Assembly: GCF_048128805.1 (NCBI RefSeq)
Contig: NC_136004.1
Span: forward strand, 16,802,185 to 16,866,184
Direction of reading: 5' to 3'
Source of the DNA: Centroberyx gerrardi
Taxonomy: Eukaryota > Chordata > Actinopteri > Beryciformes > Berycidae
DNA: 64,000 bases
The position numbers and the translations under genes are program-made. Each line of letters starts with the position of its first letter. Within the stretch, counting starts at the first letter, position 1. Of the stretch, positions 10,721 to 22,465 are shown in pieces. Below the pieces are notes generated by a model, which did not search any database, had not been told where the DNA came from, and was given only the letters and a program-made list of their open reading frames with translations.

Positions 10721-13700
10721 TAAAGTTTGCATCAATCTCCCAAACATTGACACATTCCTCTGCTGGGACCTGTCTGAACTGAAGCAGCTTATTCCTGATT
10801 CCTGTGGTAAGTGATGGTACAGGGTTGGGGACTGTTAGGACCTATAATATATTTTAGTGAAGTTAAAAGGATGCAAAACCCCATAGTACTTAAAGGAGAA
10901 CAGCATTCAAATGTTTTTCCATTGTCTCAAACAGTGCAATTTGTATTAATGAACGTTCACTGCTGTCCCCTATAGCCAGAAATAAGAGATAAGAGTTTGT
11001 CCACTTCTAAATCTGTGATATCACATCATTGTCCAGCATCACTGGAAAAGGTGACTGTGAGAGCTGTGAGTTTTTGAAGATATAAGTACCTTTTCTGGAT
11101 CAGATTAGTTATCAATGCCTGAAAATGCTCCTCATCATTTGGGTGGTAAAGTCAGTCTTCCATTTACTGTCGAGCAAAGACAGAGAGAGCACCTTCAGTT
11201 TGTATATCGTTATGGTATCACACTGTCTTTCGTTTGTGGCTTCCTTTTTTAAAAATCATACATGTATCAAATATGAAATATGAAATGAAACATGGATAAA
11301 ACAGGTGGGGCAGATCAAACTATGTCACAAAACAGTTGTATGATCATTGCTGTGTTTTGTCATGTCTTTCTAAAGGTAAGAGGGAGGAGGCAAAACGTCT
11401 GGATGCTGAACTTGTCAGGAGACTGCGTGAATTTGTTGGTGTAACCAATGGAAACTTGGACACTCGTAACATGGCCACCTTAGCCTTCCTCTACATCTAC
11501 CTCTCTCTGTTTGGATCAGGGTGAGTTAGTGGTATTCCAGTTGATACAGCAGCTGTCTGATATGTCGGGGCTCTAATACATATTCCTTTTCTCCGCAATT
11601 TTGATATGATTAATAATTTTTTCATTTTATTTTTTAATCTAATGTGCTCAGAGATGGCCACAAATACAAAATCATATCACAGGATATTTTTGCTACACCA
11701 GTTCAACACTTGACATCAGTATATATTGTACACTAGTTAGTTTTAAATTCTTTTCACAGTAGTTGGACATAGAAGCAACGTTATACAATCACACTGATAA
11801 AATACAGTGATTAAAAAACACAAAGAGAAACAAATTATTGATTTGCACAGACAAAATAAAAAACCAAGGGGAAAAGTCGAGCTGACATGCAAAGACACAG
11901 CTGAGAAGGATAACAGAATCTAAATGACAACAAATCCTAACATGGTGGGAAAGAAGTTCTACTTAAAATATAAAAATGATTGATGATGATCAAATGAATT
12001 ACATCTGACCTTACAAGGAACAAAGTAATATTTGTTGCATCTACTGTCAGGGCGCTGTGGCATTGACCCTTACACGACTTACTATTGTTTGCTTATAATG
12101 TTGGCAATCTAGGAATTTAAGCTTATTCTTCTGTTGCGCTCATTGTAAGTTGCTCTGTATCAACTAAATGCCTAAAATGTTAATGTAGAAGGTGCTAGCA
12201 GAATACAAGAAAGGTCAAAGGTACTGTAGGTATTGTAACTCTCTGTTGTCCTGGAGGTTTATTAAACTGGTGCCTGCCTTGAAACTGTCATGCAATCACA
12301 GCTCAAGTGATCTAGTTCTTATATCTTTACTGTTTGACAAACTGAGACAATGAAGAATCACAGATTGGTCAATCTCTTTTAAAGATCTTTTGGAAGTAAA
12401 ACTTGTTTTATCTGGGAAAATTTACTCAGTATGGGTGTAGGTGAGAAGAGGGATCAGTCCTGGACCCTTTTCACTAAATCTGAAAGATCTGCCCTGCTTG
12501 AAATGAAGATGGTGAAAAGAGACAGACAGAGAGACAGGATGTTAGTTTTGGAGACTCCAGCATCTGGGAACAGGGAAGATGCTCAGGAACATTAGAGCTG
12601 CAGGTTGTGTGGAGGCTTAATCGGGGCTGACACGGTGCTGGCGTGTCTGAGAGAGGTGATGGGTTCTGACAGGATGGCCACTAATGAGAGTCTGGCACTG
12701 GGCCACACTGCAGCCTTTAACAAGTCTGGATGTGTTTTTCCCTTGGGAGAAGAGCCGGACAATTAGTTTAGAGTATCCTCCTGTCTGCCCAAAAGCAGCT
12801 TCTCTGACAGACATTGACAGCAGAGCGGAGTTTCTGTTGCACATATACACACTTTGCTCCTCCTCGTAAAAATGATTTACAAGTTTGATCGTGATTGTAG
12901 AAAATGGAGTAATTCTTGATTTAATTTTCTAAAAAGTAACAAAAAAGGCAGTGTTAATGAGGAAAAAAGTCCTTTATTTTCTATTATAAATAGTAATGCT
13001 TTTAGGCTTTGCGGTTATTCTCATTTTTGGGATGCAGTTACAAATTCCTATGGTCAGCAGTGTGATTACTCATATATTTTTACTGTCAAAAACAACCTGT
13101 TATTACAGCAGTATATACTATAATGCAATATTATGGGGAAAAAAAACTTCCAGCTTTATATTTTTTTGTTTTGTTTTTGTTTTCCTAAGCGATTTGCCCA
13201 GCCTGACGATGTGTGTGTGGTCAGAGCTGCCGACTGGAGCGGGACTGGGCTCTAGCGCTGCCTTCTCCGTGTGCCTCGCTGCCGGTCTGCTCTCCGCAAG
13301 TGGAGCCATTTCCACTCCTCTCAAGGAGTGGGATAACACCGCCAGGTAATGACATTACATTAAGAGCCACTCTGTCATGAGCTGTGTATGCCGGCTGCGT
13401 AGAGTAGACCACCGTCGTGCATGGACAGAATAAGAAGGCTGGCCTAATGAATACGCTCTTAAAAGGGCACTTCACTGAAAAACAAAGATGATTTAATATA
13501 CATGTTATCTCACACGCATCCCATAAATTGTAAACAGTCTTGCACAAATTTCTTTGGTTTGAGAGTAATGGAGAATTAATGTGTTTGAATTGCCCCATTA
13601 TAATTCTCAGGTTAGGAAGTTAATATATAAGTAAGATAAGATCACACCAAAGACACAAATTAACTTTCAGATATATTGTGCCTGGAATATTCATTTACTG

Positions 13701-16429
13701 AACATGCCATGTTCCTCCCAGATGTGTTTGGTCAGGAGTTGGTGAGGTAGTTAAGTTGGTAGTGGGGCAGAAAGGGTCTGTAGGCCCACTGAAAGTTACA
13801 CTGCTCAACGCTGTGTGATTACAGGTGGTGTCAGGAGGATATGGAGCTTATCAACAGTTGGGCTTTCCAAGGAGAGATGATCATCCATGGTAATCCTTCA
13901 GGGGTGGACAACGCTGTCGGGACATGGGGTAAGGCCGGAAATGATCTACCATATGGTACAGATTATATTAAATTATACTCCGCTGTGCCTCCACAGACAC
14001 ACAGTGCACACTTCAAGGCAAGCATCTGGGCATTGTAATATCATTGCTTATAATCATTTGATGATTATCTGTTTAATGATGTTGATTTCCCTTCATGCAG
14101 GTGGCATACTGAGATTCTTGTCTGGGAAGATAATACCATTGAGCAGGTACTGTAAAGTGTTTGAGGGGCACATTTTTATTCCATTTCAATTAAAATGATG
14201 AACACACTAATAAAGAGAAACAATCTTGGTATAATTGTTTTTTTACCAAAACAATATAAATGTTGTCAGGATAAGATTATTGCATTAATGGAGCACCTGA
14301 ATGTTACTGCACTATAAACTCTAATCTGTCTGTTTTTTACTTCCAGGGTGCCACTGTTAAGAATCCTCCTCACTAACACCAAAGTACCACGTAGCACCAA
14401 GGTACTTGTTGCCGGGGTGAAGGACAAAATTAATAAGGTACTAAATGGTTACTTCCTCCCCCGTGTGTTACTTCCCGACACTGTAATTAATGTAATCGGC
14501 AGTGCTTTTGCATGGCAGATACTCTGGGGCCTGGCGTTGAGTGCCTTCATAAAATATTGAAATTAAACTCTTAGGCAGCACCCTGTGTGCTGTTGCCTTG
14601 GTGACAGCAGCAGGTGTGCAGATTTCTGCCTCAGACATAGATGGGCCTGGTTGGTGTTGTGGCAGTGTTGTGATCAGGATAGAGCAAAATCTAAGCCAAA
14701 CCTGTCATTTTATATTCCATATTTGTATACAGTTTATTAGTCATAAAGCAGGTATTGCCAACTTTTAACACATGTGAACACTTGTTGCTTAGCACATACA
14801 GTTTACTTGCAGCAAATACATTATGGAGGCATTGTGCTGTGCAGGAGCAAGGGGGGAAGTTGTTGATTCACTATTGTTTTCTTCCTTTCCCATCTCTAGT
14901 TTCCCTCTATCATGAACCCTGTGCTCGATTCAGTTGATGCGGTTTCCTGCACTTGTGAGAAAATCCTCGCAGAGATGACCAGTCAGCCAATCACAGGAGA
15001 GCACTACAATGTTCTAGAGGTACAAAACACGAGTAGATTGTGTGAAGCACTGTGCATTATAAACAAGTGTGTTAGAGGTCTTAAACCCAGAAACTCTTGT
15101 TCCTATCCACTCGACTGATTCCTCCCTAAGAGGCACAGGTGGTGATTACAGCTTGTGTCATGTCACCCGTAGGAACTTATTGACATCAACCAGCACCATC
15201 TGAACGTGATGGGTGTGGGACACCCTGCCCTGGACACGCTGTGCCGGGTCACCCTGGCCAGAGGGCTCCACAGCAAGCTAACAGGCGCTGGAGGAGGGGG
15301 GTGTGGCATAACGCTTCTGAGACCTGGTATTGTAGGCCTGTTCATTTCTACTGAAATTCACTTATTACTCTTAAACTGGCAATTTATCCTACTGTGCATG
15401 TCATTTTAGATTTTTTTTATCAGGAGAAAAACGGTAAAGTCAAGGGTCTATGTCTTTTTTTTTCAAAGAAAAGTAGTTATGTTATGTTATACAAGATATG
15501 TAGTCATCACATCACATCTCAACTCAAGATAATACGCATCATTTAATTTAGTCTCACATGCTGATGAGACTATATTACATCCTCAAATGGATTTATCTCA
15601 TACTGAATTCAATTTGATGAGGACAAGTGAGCCAAACTGTCAGGCTCCTACTGACAACAAATGTTATATTTCCCTCTCTCTTCCTTTCTGAAAAAGCCAT
15701 TTGAGTGGCAGGATATGATGAGAAGCCAGCACAAGAGAGTCCTTTGGTGTGTGGGTACTGTGCAATTGGTTATGAGTAAACTTTTTATCATCCTCTCTTT
15801 GACAAAACAAACAAGCAAAGAACCTGTGAATTCAGTCTTTGTTTATGCCTGCAGCCCTCAGCACACTGAATTTTAATAAGTTTAAAACCCCCTAAATAGA
15901 TTTCCAAATGTTGATTTGTTTTGTTAGCAAGTGTTTCTATCTTTGTGAATTGCAGCTGTTTTCAGAAAGATCCCCCAGTGTCTGCCTCCTAAAACGCTGT
16001 CTGAGAGTCTTGACGGTAAAGCTCTTTGAGTTAAGGAAGCAAGCGCAGAGTGAAGTGACTTGGCCGTTATTTTACCATTCTGTTAAAAGCTTCTCTTGCA
16101 TCTGAAGTCGTAAATTTTCAGGATGATTTATGGTTCGCGTTAGCATTGCTCTGCAGCTGTGTCCTCCCTGTCCAGCTGAAGTGCTAAGCCCCTTCCTGGG
16201 TTTCGGAGCATTTCCCTTGCTCCGCACAGCAGGGAACTACCAGATGTTTATTTTTGTTCATCTGGGGGATTACTGACTTAACAGATCGGGGTGTTTGTTT
16301 GGCTCCAGTTGTGGCACCGCTGGCACATGCCCTTCTGCTGTTAGCGGCAGGTTCACTTCTCACATCTGACACCTGACTCTGAAAGCACCACTATAGAGAC
16401 ATTTGCACTGAATTTCGATCATTACATAC

Positions 16430-16468
<39 letters not shown>

Positions 16469-16753
16469 CTTTATTGTCCTACAAGAGGAAATTTGGTTCC
16501 ACCCTGTATACACAGCCTCACATACATACACATCCTTTAGCAGATGTCTCATTAGTTTGACATGAGTAATCACAACTTTTTTTGACCTGTTTATTTTCTA
16601 GAAACGGATTGCTCCGTTGTCCAGAGCACAATACAGGACTTGAAAGACTGCGGCTTTGACTGCTGGGAAACGAGTATTGGTGGCCCGGGTGTCCAGCAGC
16701 ACTCTGCTCTCTCTGTGAAGGAGGAGATTCTGGAGATTTTAAACAATTACTGA
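10414..16753 (+). CDS. mvk: Mevalonate kinase
   Basis: Complete in ten coding exons: 10414-10491, 10659-10806, 11376-11520, 13190-13345, 13825-13928, 14101-14146, 14347-14437, 14900-15019, 15173-15326 and 16602-16753. They total 1194 nt, giving 397 aa against 396 in human; all splice sites are GT/AG and phases agree. The enzyme phosphorylates mevalonate with ATP in isoprenoid and cholesterol synthesis. GHMP-kinase motifs are present in order: [18 protein letters not shown] near the N-terminus, the ATP loop [19 protein letters not shown], the substrate/catalytic segment [15 protein letters not shown] with its Asp, and the C-terminal glycine loop [15 protein letters not shown]. The valine matching human Val377, a common disease position, is kept (GGPGVQQH). 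In the first motif the residue after PGK is Ser where human has Val. Intron 3 holds a SINE, and intron 9 a GATA repeat with a LINE-like tail. Sterol regulation through the promoter shared with mmab is likely by analogy. Confidence 0.97.
12045..12190 (+). repeat. HE1-like SINE remnant in mvk intron 3
   Basis: The segment ends with attgtaagttgctctgtatc followed by aactaaatgcctaaaatg. This resembles the very common teleost SINE 3' end that reads TAAGTCGCTCTGGATAAGAGCGTCTGCTAAATG, here with a small deletion. The upstream boundary near 12045 is approximate. It is degenerate, so an old insertion. Confidence 0.6.
16431..16520 (+). repeat. GATA microsatellite joined to a LINE-like 3' tail, mvk intron 9
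   Basis: About nine GATA units (16431-16468) run into actttattgtcctacaagaggaaatttgg. Fish genomes hold many copies of a tail of this form (repeat, then CTTTATTG, a short palindromic step and GGAAATT) left by non-LTR retroelements. It lies 82 bases before the last mvk exon but leaves the acceptor intact. A second, related copy is at 61533. Confidence 0.55.
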
Positions 16754-17186
16754 GACCCACCTGTGGCTGTGGCTGAACAAGAGGACGTATGGACTGTTTG
16801 GGTGTTGTTGCCTCCAGACCTGAGTTGACCTGAACTATTACAGTGGCCGGAGTGGATCATATGACATTTCATCCATGCTTAGCAGGCAAATAACGCTGTA
16901 ATGCAATGCTTAAAATCATACCTGATGGATCAACTCATATCAATTTGGACAGAGCTTCTTAGAATGCCCTAATTACAGATTTCCCTGACTAAAAATCATC
17001 TAATGTGATGTTTTGGGACTAACAACAAGGCATCTGTGTCTCTGAGAATTTGCAGATATTTTGTTTTTGTAAACTCAGAGTTCAGAAATATCTTGGAATG
17101 AAACGGATGTTATCTTCAGTTGGAGCATCTCTTGGAGTGATCCCTTGTTCAACGTTGGATACAATTGTGTGTGTAGAGCTCTCTGT

Positions 17187-17198
17187 CCAGTAGATGGC
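17187..17198 (+). promoter_or_regulatory. CTCF-like core motif
   Basis: CCAGTAGATGGC matches the CTCF core consensus CCASYAGRKGGC at all twelve positions, in forward orientation. It lies 434 bases after the mvk stop codon, at the border between the housekeeping gene cluster and the gene desert. Occupancy is not shown by sequence. Confidence 0.45.
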
Positions 17199-18854
17199 AT
17201 CAAAATTGCACAAATGCTTTTTCAAACAGAGGATTGAATGAAAGAGGTTCTGATCAACTGATTAATGTGTAAATTAAGTACTGGCACAGTTTAATTTATA
17301 GATTCATTTAAATCTTTAAAGCAGTAGGGCCAGCCCGTTTTAATGGATTAGATGATCATCAGTCATTGGCTCTTAATCGCTCCTTTCTGGCATCATAACA
17401 TTATGCATTAAGGTGTTGGATAAAACTAGATCTAAAGTGGTTGTTCTGTGGGATTGAATTCACAAAGAGCAATGGAGGGAAAAAAACTGTTTTATCAGTC
17501 AAGTTATTTGGTTAGTCAACAAAACCCAATGACTATTATTCAAAAAAGATTTTTTATTGGTCTTGACAGTCCAACAAAGGAGCCAATGAAAGTGACTGTG
17601 CTTTTATTTCTCTGCATCACAAACACAGTTAGTGAGAACATGTCTTTGTGAATAAGCAGAGACCAGGAAATGATAACTTCACAAATTCAATGTGAATACT
17701 ATTCACATGCAATGTGAAACTTCTCTCTCATGAATCATCATTATCAAGACAGATGTAGGCTGCTTCTGAGCAAAAGCGTCCTGTATAATGCTGCCGCGCG
17801 CTCTTATTGTGTTCTGTTTTTTCCATAAAAGTTTTCAAATGTAAAACTGTGCAGAAACGGAATGAGATTTGATTTGTTCCAGTCTAAGTAAATCAAGAAT
17901 ATCTCCTTTCGGTTTGGTAAAATGTGTCTCAAAATTTGCCCTTTTAAAGTTTTGGCAGGTCTCATTTCAGAATTATACAAGCCATGCGCTGTTCACTTCT
18001 GTCCTAGCAGAGCGACTGGCTGTGTTTTGTTTTGCTAATAAAGGATGGGAAGAGGGGCACAGGAGGAGTGTGTGGCCTCTCTGGAGCCTCTGGATTACCG
18101 TCACTATAATGTGGATCAACAACAACCAGCGTCCTTCTGTGAGTCACACATTTGTGCTGACACATATGCACACACACAAGCTTTCCCAAATTCTTTTTTA
18201 CCTAAGCGCTCATCCTCCTAAGCATTACAAAATATTCTGCAAATGCTGCAGATACCGAATGCGGGCATGTTTAGAATATCCCTGATTTGGGAAAAGGTCA
18301 TTGTGGGATTCATGAGTTTTGAATATCCATTTCATTTTCTATTTTTTAAATGTCAGGAAGATTGAGTAGTACGAATCTGGCAGTGTATGTGAATAAACGA
18401 CATTTGTCACCCTCCCTCCTCTTCCGCCTGGCGCCCCCTCTGTCCTCCTGAATTGTGTCATCTTTATGTCAGGGCAGCCCCCTGTCAGTGCACCGCACAG
18501 TTGCCCCTAACCCCTGCTGGAATTTAATTACCACTGCGCTTTTCAATTGAAATGGCATTGACGAGGGGGGACAAGAGGGAGACAACAGAGCCTGTTTCAT
18601 TTGAAGCCCCTCTCTTTCTTTTCTCTCTCATTCTCTCTCACTCCTTTTACCCCTGCAAGGCACAGATGGTATTTTTTTTTTTTATCAATGTCAGCGCCTG
18701 CTTCTTTCTGCTCTGATGAATAGATTCTAAGGAGGCCCTGAGATTATTTCAGATAACAGAGGGAGTGAGGAAAGGGGGTCAAGGATGGAGGGAGACTGTC
18801 AGAATGGGAGAAATGAAATGAAAACAGTATGCAAGCCTTAAAGAGTTGTCCCAG

Positions 18855-18900
18855 GAGTGTGTGTGTGTGGGGGGGTGGTGGTGGTGGTGGTGGGGGGGGA
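18855..18900 (+). repeat. GT repeat running into a G-rich (GGT)n tract
   Basis: A short GT run is followed by seven G, then several GGT units, then eight G. There are only two long G runs, but the GGT units could add two-tetrad G-quadruplex potential on the + strand. It is most likely simple-repeat DNA. Confidence 0.7.
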
Positions 18901-21782
18901 TGTACAAATCATTTAACTTATAACATTTAAGGAGGTTTGTCTGAATGGATCAATGCGGCAGGATCAAGGATATATATATAATTCATCTTGTTCGAGCAGG
19001 AGGAATGAAATGTTTAATGTGAATTTGCTGAGTGGTCATGATCACTGTGGCACGCTCCCTCTGGTCTCTCAGCAGACTGGAGAAATGCTTGTCAAGAGCC
19101 ATTAACTTTGAATACTGAATTAGACCTGACTGACAAGATATCATGTTGCTGATGGCCGCTGGTTTTACTAACAGGGCTTCAGTGTATGGCTTCCTCCAGT
19201 GATTACATTTAGAGGCCTCTGGATCACAATATGCTGTGATTATGTTATTATGGAAAAATTAATGTGTGTATATTTCGCTCTGTGCTTTGCATACATTATA
19301 TAATGACATCTATGCCATAAATTGAAGGGAAAACGGGCTCAGCGGGCGGCCCAGCCTTCATATAGATTCACTGACAGGAGCAACATCAACCTCTGGAGCC
19401 CCTCTCAGTCATGATGAGCTGTGTGACCCTCCTGGAGGTGTGTGCCCTTTCGGTAAGTAGGGGGTGGCTGGCAGTGTTCGTAGCAGGGGTCTGTTGACCC
19501 CATTAAGGCAGCGGGGTATTGAGGACTCTGTCACCGAACTCACCACATTTAGTTTTTAGGGAGAGGCATGAGGTTGTTCTCTCAGTCCCAGCTCTTCGTA
19601 CACCATTGTAGACCATTTGTGTAATGTGAATGTCTAGCTTTCCTATAAATATTCAGCTGGAATACAGGGTTGTCGGTCGTGGAGTTCCAGCATTCACCAC
19701 ATATTGGGTTGATTTAATAGACATGGATTTAGCTTAGCCCTAGACTGAAAAATGTCTTTCAACTGAGGTTTCCATTTGAAGGAGCTGTTAAGTCTACGAC
19801 TATAGGCTCCATTCATGTTTTGTGAAACTGGCCCATAGCGTATAGACCTTCTGGATGTGTATTATTGTAAACATAAAGCTTCGAAACACATTACACAGAT
19901 AGCGAGACTCCAGTCCACATTCCATTTTCCATCATGGAATTGTATCATGTCATTGTATTGATCCTGTAATTGATTCTGTGAAGTAGAGGGCACCTGCAAC
20001 GTAGTATGTCATCCCTTAGTGCCGGGAGCTCTCTTGTTTAATTGCAGGCTAAGGCCCTGGTTTTCTTGTTGCCTTTGAAAAGCCTCATTGATTTTTATAC
20101 CACCCTTCATCCTTGCTCTGCTCCGTTTTAAGAGCAAATCCCTTGTGTCGAAGTTGCTCAGAATGTAAAAGTATTAAATCTGTCAGCGCTTTTCGCAAGT
20201 CTTCCAGGTGCAATCGAGACACGTTGACATTGAAGTTTAAAAAATCAGACTTCTATTTTTTTTTAAATAGGAGAAAGAAGAGAGGCTGTACTTTATTCTC
20301 CCTGTCTGTCTCTCAGGTGGGAAGGCTCAAGGCCAGTTAACGATAGGTTGTGTTGGAAAGACACTGTCCAGACTGTATCCAGGAAGTCTGAAGTTCAGCC
20401 CCTTGCTGAAGTAACTGCTAGTGCTGTGGTAAAAAGAACTGATCCTGAGAATATACTGTATACCCAGTACTATATTGATCTGAGCTTTACCAGTGTTTTT
20501 GTATTTTTTGGTATAATCCAAGACAGAAATGTTCTATCAGTTTAATTCAATTGTTTTTTGATGTTCTGTATGTAGTTATGGCTCTGCTACTAGAAATATA
20601 TTATACTGTTATAATTCATTGCATTTAATAATCTGGGGCTAGTAATCCAAACATGAATGGTAATGTTTTTAGCCAGGCTTTAAACTGCAGTTTAAAAACT
20701 GGCATAGAAATATATTCAGTACATTTGGGTCTATACAGAACAAAAATATCCTAAATGAAATTTGATTTGCATTAATTTGAGAACCAGCTTATCTAACATT
20801 CATACTTTGAACTCGCTTTGAATTAGAAATAGGTTCTCATCATTTCCCTGGGATAGCAGCCAATTCATTGGATTCAGTGCTTCTTGGAGGCTCGGGGAGG
20901 AGGATGATCTCAAAATGTTATCACATGACACCATGTGATTGATGGACCATTAAAATGTCAGCCAGTTGTACTTAAAACCACAGCTTTTAGGTTGATAAAT
21001 CATGGCACAAATGGATACATGAAACTGTTAGAAACAAATATTCCCATCAAGAGCTATCTGCAGTCAGATAGTAATGGATGTTCTATCTGCTTGCCTGTCT
21101 GTTTGTCTGTTTGTCTCTCTGTTTCTTTCCTCACCTTTTTCTCTCCCCCACTGTATCTCTAGACCACTGCACTCATGTAATTACAATGGGACAGGTAGGA
21201 GTGTTCATATTTCATCTGCTGCATTCACGATAACATCTAATAATCCGAAAGCGTTGCAAAATTGGTATCTCGTTGCTCATGCATTATGAATGAGTCACTG
21301 ATTGCTTTTTTGCATAGATTAGCAATCATTTCACAGAAATCCTTCATATAAAAATGTGCCAGGAGGGTTCTATCTCTCTTTTTCTGAAGAGTTGAGGTGA
21401 CACATCCCGCCGCTTTTAAGATATGACAGATCAGGTGATACCACTTCTCCCCCTTGCCCCTCTGCTCCTTCTTTTGCTCTCTGATTTATTTGTCTATGCA
21501 TATCATCATGGGGGGGATAAGTGTAATTTTCTGCCCACTTTGCAACTGATTGCTCACTTAGTGAATATATTCAGCATCTGCAATGTTATTGTGTTTGGAG
21601 CTGAGTGGCTAAGTACCACTGAGATTCTCTGGCATCAAAGTAAACATTTGCCGACTCCAGAAGTGCACAGAGAGAAGCAAATCTTCCTCTTCAAAGCTCT
21701 GAGATTGTAGGCCCTACACATGGATTTCAATGACCTCCAGTTGTCCTGGCTTGTACCCACAGATTGGCATAAAGCATAAGGG

Positions 21783-21850
21783 GCTTGTATGGTCTAGTGG
21801 TTAGGAAAATAGACTGGTGACTAGGTCACAGTGTAAACTCCCAGGTGAGC
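21783..21850 (+). repeat. tRNA-derived SINE fragment
   Basis: TGGTCTAGTGG at 21790-21800 is a good RNA polymerase III A box of tRNA type and is followed by ttaggaaaatagactggtga. About 40 bases on, cagtgtaaactccc is a decayed B box. There is no closed tRNA fold, so this is the tRNA-like head of a SINE rather than a tRNA gene. Confidence 0.45.
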
Positions 21851-21995
21851 TTTACATACTGCTTTTGTTTCCTGTCAGGCAAATGACCTGTTTGACACTC
21901 ACGTTGATCTGCATTAACCAGTGAAATCACCGAGAGCACTTAAAAAGTTTACCACCACAGACAATTTTACTAACAGCCTGTGCAGCTCCATTTTC

Positions 21996-22029
<34 letters not shown>

Positions 22030-22030
22030 T
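21996..22030 (+). repeat. (ATT)n trinucleotide microsatellite
   Basis: Eleven or so perfect ATT units, continuing into a T-rich stretch. Confidence 0.95.
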
Positions 22031-22183
22031 TTTATTTTTTTGAATATTGAAGAGTTTTGAATGTGTAAAAGCTCAGAGAGAGCAGCATGTAGACTCCACA
22101 CAAAACAAAGGGGTTTTCACAGTTACAGGGAGCACCTCTTTATGACTGAGAAAGCTTTTGTTTGATGCTTAGATACTCTTACT

Positions 22184-22465
22184 TACACTGCCAGTCAAAC
22201 GTTTGGACACACCTGATTGAATGTACTATGTTTTTCATTATCTTAAAGCCATTTTGATTTCAAGATGCTTGAAATTTGTTTCTTAGACAAATATAAATAG
22301 TGAAGTTGATGCCTATGTATGAATTTCTTTCCAAAGCCTTTGCCTTTCCATATTATTATTTCATGTTATTTCATAGTTTTGATGTCTTTACTATTATTCT
22401 AAAATGTGGAAAATAGTTAAAATAAAGAAAAATGTGGTGTGTCCAAACTTTTGACTGGTAGTGTA
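22184..22465. mobile_element. Non-autonomous Tc1/mariner-type MITE with 30-bp terminal inverted repeats
   Basis: The left end (22184-22213) begins TACACTGCCAGTCAAACG and the right end (22436-22465), read on the other strand, begins TACACTACCAGTCAAAAG. The 30-base ends agree at all but two positions and both finish with GTTTGGACACACC. The outermost bases are TA, the target duplication of Tc1/mariner elements. The length is 282 bp and there is no transposase reading frame, so it depended on a transposase in trans. Ends with the wording CAGTCAAAAGTTTGGACACACC are familiar from teleost genomes. Confidence 0.85.

Larger units (their letters stand above)
16754..21780. other. mvk 3' UTR and start of the gene desert; no gene seen
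   Basis: No exon with plausible splice sites and a recognisable product was found. mvk has no canonical AATAAA or ATTAAA in the first 1.28 kb; the first AATAAA is at 18037-18042, so either the 3' UTR is long or a variant hexamer is used. The block contains a CTCF-like motif (17187), a G-rich tract (18855-18900) and pyrimidine-rich stretches. The rest is AT-rich non-repetitive DNA. Confidence 0.6.

Noticed and set aside
12631-12650. REST/NRSF-like half-site near ggtgctgg
   Set aside because: The second half-site is one base out of register and poorly matched.
21783-21850. tRNA gene
   Set aside because: Good A box only; the B box is decayed and no cloverleaf can be drawn.
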